From CAYVHU01 sp964451415 (GTDB lineage Bacteria; Pseudomonadota; Alphaproteobacteria; Rhodospirillales; Magnetovibrionaceae): 63,254 nucleotides of DNA. The DNA is taken from contig CAYVHU010000016.1 of the NCBI GenBank assembly GCA_964451415.1, forward strand, positions 1 through 63,254, in the 5' to 3' direction. This document shows, piece after piece, positions 60,334-63,254 of the stretch; the first letter of the stretch is position 1, and each line of letters begins with the position of its first letter. Below the pieces are notes generated by a model. That model saw only the letters and a program-made list of their open reading frames with translations, was not told where the DNA came from and made no database searches. The translations under genes were made by a program, and so were the position numbers.

Positions 60334-61854
60334 TTATTTCTCGATTTTGTCGCGAACCCAACGATCCAGCAAACGCACCCCGAAGCCGGTGCCGCCTTTG
60401 GGCGAGACGTCCTTTCCGCTCTTGTTCCAGGTCACACCCGCAATGTCGATGTGCGCCCATTTGACGTCACCGACAAAACGTTTGAGAAATTGCGCGGCGG
60501 TGACGGAGCCCCCCCAGCGCCCCCCGATATTCTGCATGTCGGCGACGGAAGAATCGATCATCTTGTCGTAGCCTTCGCCCAGCGGCATCATCCACACGCG
60601 CTCGTTCACATCGCGCCCGGCATGGATCAAATCCCACGCCAGATCCTCATCGCTGGAAAACAGGCCCGCATACTGGTCACCCAAGGCCACCATGATCGCG
60701 CCGGTCAACGTCGCCAGATCGATCATCGTATGGGGCTTGAAACGTTCCTTTGCATACCAAAGAACGTCGGCCAGGACGAGGCGGCCTTCGGCGTCGGTAT
60801 TGAGCACCTCGATGGTCTGGCCCGACATGGAGGTCACAATATCGCCCGGTCGCTGCGCCGCGCCGGAAGGCATGTTTTCCACCAGTCCGACAACGCCCAC
60901 GGCGTTGACTTTGGCTTTGCGCCCGGCCAACGCCTTCATCAAGCCGATGACCACGCCCGCACCGCCCATGTCCCATTTCATGTCTTCCATGCCGGACGAA
61001 GGCTTGATGGAAATGCCCCCGCTGTCAAACGTCACCCCCTTGCCGATAAAGGCAACCGGTGCATCGGCCTTGGTGGTTTTACCGCCTGAATGTTTGGACT
61101 TGCTACGCCCTTGACCATGCCATTCCATGACCACCACGCGCGGCGTGTGCTCGCTGCCCTGGGCGACACCGAGAAGCGCCCCCATACCCAGCTTCTCCAT
61201 CTGCGCCGGGCTCAGCACCTCGACCTTGACGCCCAGCTTGGCGAGCCCCTTGGCCTGTTCCGCGAGAGTTTCCGGGTACAGAACGTTGGCCGGCTCGCTC
61301 ACCAGATCGCGCGTGAGGAAGACGCCCCGCGCGACCTTGTCTTCAACGCCGAACGCCGCCTTCGCCACGCGCGCAAGGGCGCAATGCAGCTTGATCTCTT
61401 TCAGTTTCGTCTTGTCGTGGTCTTTCTTTTTGGTCTTGTATTTGTCGAAGCGGTAGCTGCCAAGCCGTGCGCCAAGGGCGATTTCGGCGGCCATTTCGTG
61501 CGCTTTGAGATCGCATCCCTCAAGCGCATCCACGATAATATGAACAAGCGATGTCTGCGTGCCCAGCATCTTGACCAGGCGTCCGCCCACGGCCTGAAGT
61601 TCCAGGGCGTCCACCGCGTCCGCCTTGCCCAGGCCGACACACACTACACGGTTCAGCGTATCGTTCGGTGTCATGATGACCAAGGAATGGTGCTTGGTCC
61701 CCTTGAAGGTGCTGGCCTTGATGGCGCGGACAATCGCACCGCCTGTCGCTTCGTCCATGGCGCTCGCACCGGCGGTAAGCCTGCGCCCTTCCATCACGCC
61801 CACGACGACGGTACCGGCCTCGGGAACTGCGGAATCGACAAAAGTGACTTTCAT
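60334..61854 (-). CDS. pepA: Leucyl aminopeptidase (M17 family)
   Basis: A 506-residue metallo-aminopeptidase. The two-metal and catalytic region includes IGKGVTFDSGGISIKP, WDMGGAGVV and NTDAEGRLVLAD. It removes N-terminal residues from peptides; some homologues also bind DNA (XerA). The ATG at 61854 has GGAG nine bases upstream. It shares an operon with holC. Confidence 0.96.
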   Translation of the reverse strand: MKVTFVDSAVPEAGTVVVGVMEGRRLTAGASAMDEATGGAIVRAIKASTFKGTKHHSLVIMTPNDTLNRVVCVGLGKADAVDALELQAVGGRLVKMLGTQTSLVHIIVDALEGCDLKAHEMAAEIALGARLGSYRFDKYKTKKKDHDKTKLKEIKLHCALARVAKAAFGVEDKVARGVFLTRDLVSEPANVLYPETLAEQAKGLAKLGVKVEVLSPAQMEKLGMGALLGVAQGSEHTPRVVVMEWHGQGRSKSKHSGGKTTKADAPVAFIGKGVTFDSGGISIKPSSGMEDMKWDMGGAGVVIGLMKALAGRKAKVNAVGVVGLVENMPSGAAQRPGDIVTSMSGQTIEVLNTDAEGRLVLADVLWYAKERFKPHTMIDLATLTGAIMVALGDQYAGLFSSDEDLAWDLIHAGRDVNERVWMMPLGEGYDKMIDSSVADMQNIGGRWGGSVTAAQFLKRFVGDVKWAHIDIAGVTWNKSGKDVSPKGGTGFGVRLLDRWVRDKIEK

Positions 61855-62065
61855 GGGGGGAACTCCGTTCAAGAAATTGGATTCTTATCCGCGTTTGAGA
61901 CCGTCGGGCGAATTTGCACGCACTCTAGCAAGCCTTTGGACAAAGGCCATAGTGCTTAATTTTTCTGTATTTGCGCCGTGGCACCGCGCAACCCGGCCAA
62001 GCAGGGCTTTGGTGTTTTTTGAAAAGCTTGATGTCCCCTAGGATCCAAACTCATTCACGTGCCGG
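61855..62065. other. pepA upstream region with a degenerate palindrome half
   Basis: No gene is seen. It holds the pepA promoter region (boxes not clear) and, next to the end of the TPR gene, taggatccaaactcattcac (62039-62058, within 62037-62059), which matches 19 of 23 bases around the tilS-end palindrome. Confidence 0.4.
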
Positions 62066-63254
62066 CTAGTTGCGACCAATGTTCACCGTATTCCCGGAAC
62101 CAGAGATCTGACTGCCTACGTTATGGTCGCCTGTCTGTGTCATGGTCTGGGTGGCTCCTGCGGCTTCCAATACGCTCTTCAGCTCTTTGGCAAACGAACC
62201 ATCCTTTTCGAGGCGCGCAAGCAGGGCATCCTCAAACGTCTTTTGAACCCCTAAAGAACCCGGTTCGGCTTCGAGCTTCTTTAGGGCCTGTTGTTCATCA
62301 GAAGCAGTAAGCTTCGATTTCAGCCAGTCCACGACCTTTGCGCCTGCCGCTTTACCGGCTTCATCTACAACCTCAACAGCCGTCGCGTTGAAGAAAACAA
62401 GCGCCAAATTCAGTGCGGTTGACGCCAAGCCCCCTATATTCATATCCATCACGTCTAGATTACCTCTCAACTTCGAGTTGTCTTTATACGTAATCTCGCC
62501 TATTTCCATCAACTTCTCGGTGATCGGTTGCAGGAGTTCCATGTCCGGCGCAATGTCGGCATCTTGCGCGCTCTGAAGATAGCCTTGCCGCAATGCCACA
62601 GCAAGAGAGGCAAATGCCTGCGGAAACTGCGCCAGGTGCGGCGCAATTGCGGCAAGCCCCTCGCCGAAACTCTGTACTGCCTCCAAATGGCGATGCAGAT
62701 TCTGAAAGACACGTCCGAGTCCAGAATATGCCTCCGCAAGTGTGGGCCGGAAGGCATCGGGGCGCGCGGCGGCAAGTTCGCGAAAAATCGCGAATGATTG
62801 TTCGATGGCGGGCAACGCATCTTCGTGGCGCCCCAGTTCCGATAGACGGGACGATACGGTGTCGAGACTGCTCGCGAGGGCGGGCCGAAAAACGTCGGGG
62901 CGCGCGGCAGCAAGTTCACGCCGAATCGTAACCGCTTCCTCACCGGCGGCAAGCGCTTCCTTGAGGCGCTCCAGCTTCGATAGACGGTACGATACGTTGT
63001 TAAGACTGTCCGCGAGGGCGGGCCGAAAAGCGGCGGGGCGTACGGCGGCAAGTTCACGGTAAATCGTAACCGCTTCCTCGCCGGCGGCAAGCGCATCCTC
63101 ACGGCGCCCCAGCTTCGATAGACGGTTCGATACGTTGTGGAGACTGCCCGCGAGAGCGGGCCGAAAAGCGGCGGGGCGTGCGGCGGCAAGTTCACGGTAA
63201 ATCGTAACCGATTCCTCGCCAGCGGCAAATGCATCCTCGCGGCGCCCCAGATCC
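62066..63254 (-). CDS. TPR protein with C-terminal amyloid-signalling-like motif (5' end outside window)
   Basis: A partial protein of at least 395 residues; the start lies beyond the window. Tandem kinesin-light-chain-type TPRs of 46 residues (138 bp) repeat with LGRREDALAAGEEAVTIYRE and PAAFRPALA signatures. A helical segment (about the last 170 residues) contains a hydrophobic stretch (GGLASTALNLALVFF), and the end is GDHNVGSQISGSGNTVNIGRN-like (Gly/Asn/Gln/Val motif, last ~25 residues). Such architecture is known in bacterial STAND/NLR-type and effector proteins. Other frames through the repeats are shadows. Confidence 0.7.
   Translation of the reverse strand, partial: DLGRREDAFAAGEESVTIYRELAAARPAAFRPALAGSLHNVSNRLSKLGRREDALAAGEEAVTIYRELAAVRPAAFRPALADSLNNVSYRLSKLERLKEALAAGEEAVTIRRELAAARPDVFRPALASSLDTVSSRLSELGRHEDALPAIEQSFAIFRELAAARPDAFRPTLAEAYSGLGRVFQNLHRHLEAVQSFGEGLAAIAPHLAQFPQAFASLAVALRQGYLQSAQDADIAPDMELLQPITEKLMEIGEITYKDNSKLRGNLDVMDMNIGGLASTALNLALVFFNATAVEVVDEAGKAAGAKVVDWLKSKLTASDEQQALKKLEAEPGSLGVQKTFEDALLARLEKDGSFAKELKSVLEAAGATQTMTQTGDHNVGSQISGSGNTVNIGRN

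Noticed and set aside
62509..63234. Minus-strand 241-codon frame in another phase
   Set aside because: It is an Arg/Pro-rich shadow of the TPR repeats; the TPR frame is open through the window edge and gives proper helix repeats.

Overview
The window reads as a chromosomal segment of a marine-type alphaproteobacterium, most like the Rhodospirillales (Magnetospirillum/Thalassospira/Terasakiella-like). This is inferred from alphaproteobacterial gene orders (yebC-ruvCAB-ybgC-tolQRAB-pal-cpoB-tilS-ftsH-folP-glmM-thiD; DUF2066-pgsA-perM-hda; ppk-ppx), a non-discriminating-type AspRS, a MocR regulator, several chemoreceptors and a GC-rich codon preference. No rRNA, tRNA, CRISPR array, prophage or intact insertion sequence was found. 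Genes are packed tightly and most convergent pairs are separated by only a few bases.

Layout. 1-5.7 kb: two lipoproteins, an anchored protein with an apparent C-terminal frameshift, and a divergent threonine-dehydratase/MocR pair. 5.7-24.4 kb: a long minus-strand run of housekeeping genes (yebC, ruvCAB, the complete Tol-Pal envelope system, tilS, ftsH, folP, glmM, thiD). The usual ftsH-folP-glmM block is split by a four-gene cassette: YeiH-type transporter, 52-aa membrane protein, Usp-like protein and SRPBCC-like membrane protein. The cassette has its own operator-overlapped promoter. 24.8-29.8 kb, plus strand: a secreted protein paired with a transmembrane chemoreceptor, then fabI, aroC and a rhodanese. 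29.8-33.1 kb: xseB-ispA-dxs (isoprenoid precursors). 33.5-38.9 kb is the most accessory part: a Cys-containing ArsR regulator, unknown proteins, a ROK sugar kinase, and a sigma-54-type promoter ahead of an unknown gene and a PilZ-GAF histidine kinase. 39-49 kb: aspS, rnd, a zinc-binding soluble chemoreceptor, hsp20, PAP2 phosphatase, ppx/ppk and a candidate small RNA. 49-63 kb: DUF2066-pgsA-perM-hda-unknown, purMN, a DEAD-box helicase, ndk, an ABC-F ATPase, holC, pepA, and the 3' part of a TPR protein ending in an amyloid-signalling-like motif.

How the genes work together. The Tol-Pal operon with CpoB maintains the outer membrane during constriction. Ppk/Ppx balance polyphosphate. PurM/PurN act in IMP synthesis, and Dxs/IspA in isoprenoid synthesis. 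The chemoreceptors, the PilZ kinase and the sigma-54 site point to a motile, c-di-GMP-responsive lifestyle.

A striking overall feature is the number of short (12-21 bp) near-perfect tandem duplications, in frame in at least six proteins and also in several intergenic regions. The best leads for something undescribed are the YeiH cassette with its operator, the sigma-54/PilZ-kinase locus, the secreted-protein/chemoreceptor pair, the candidate small RNA near 48.8 kb and the TPR protein at the right edge.
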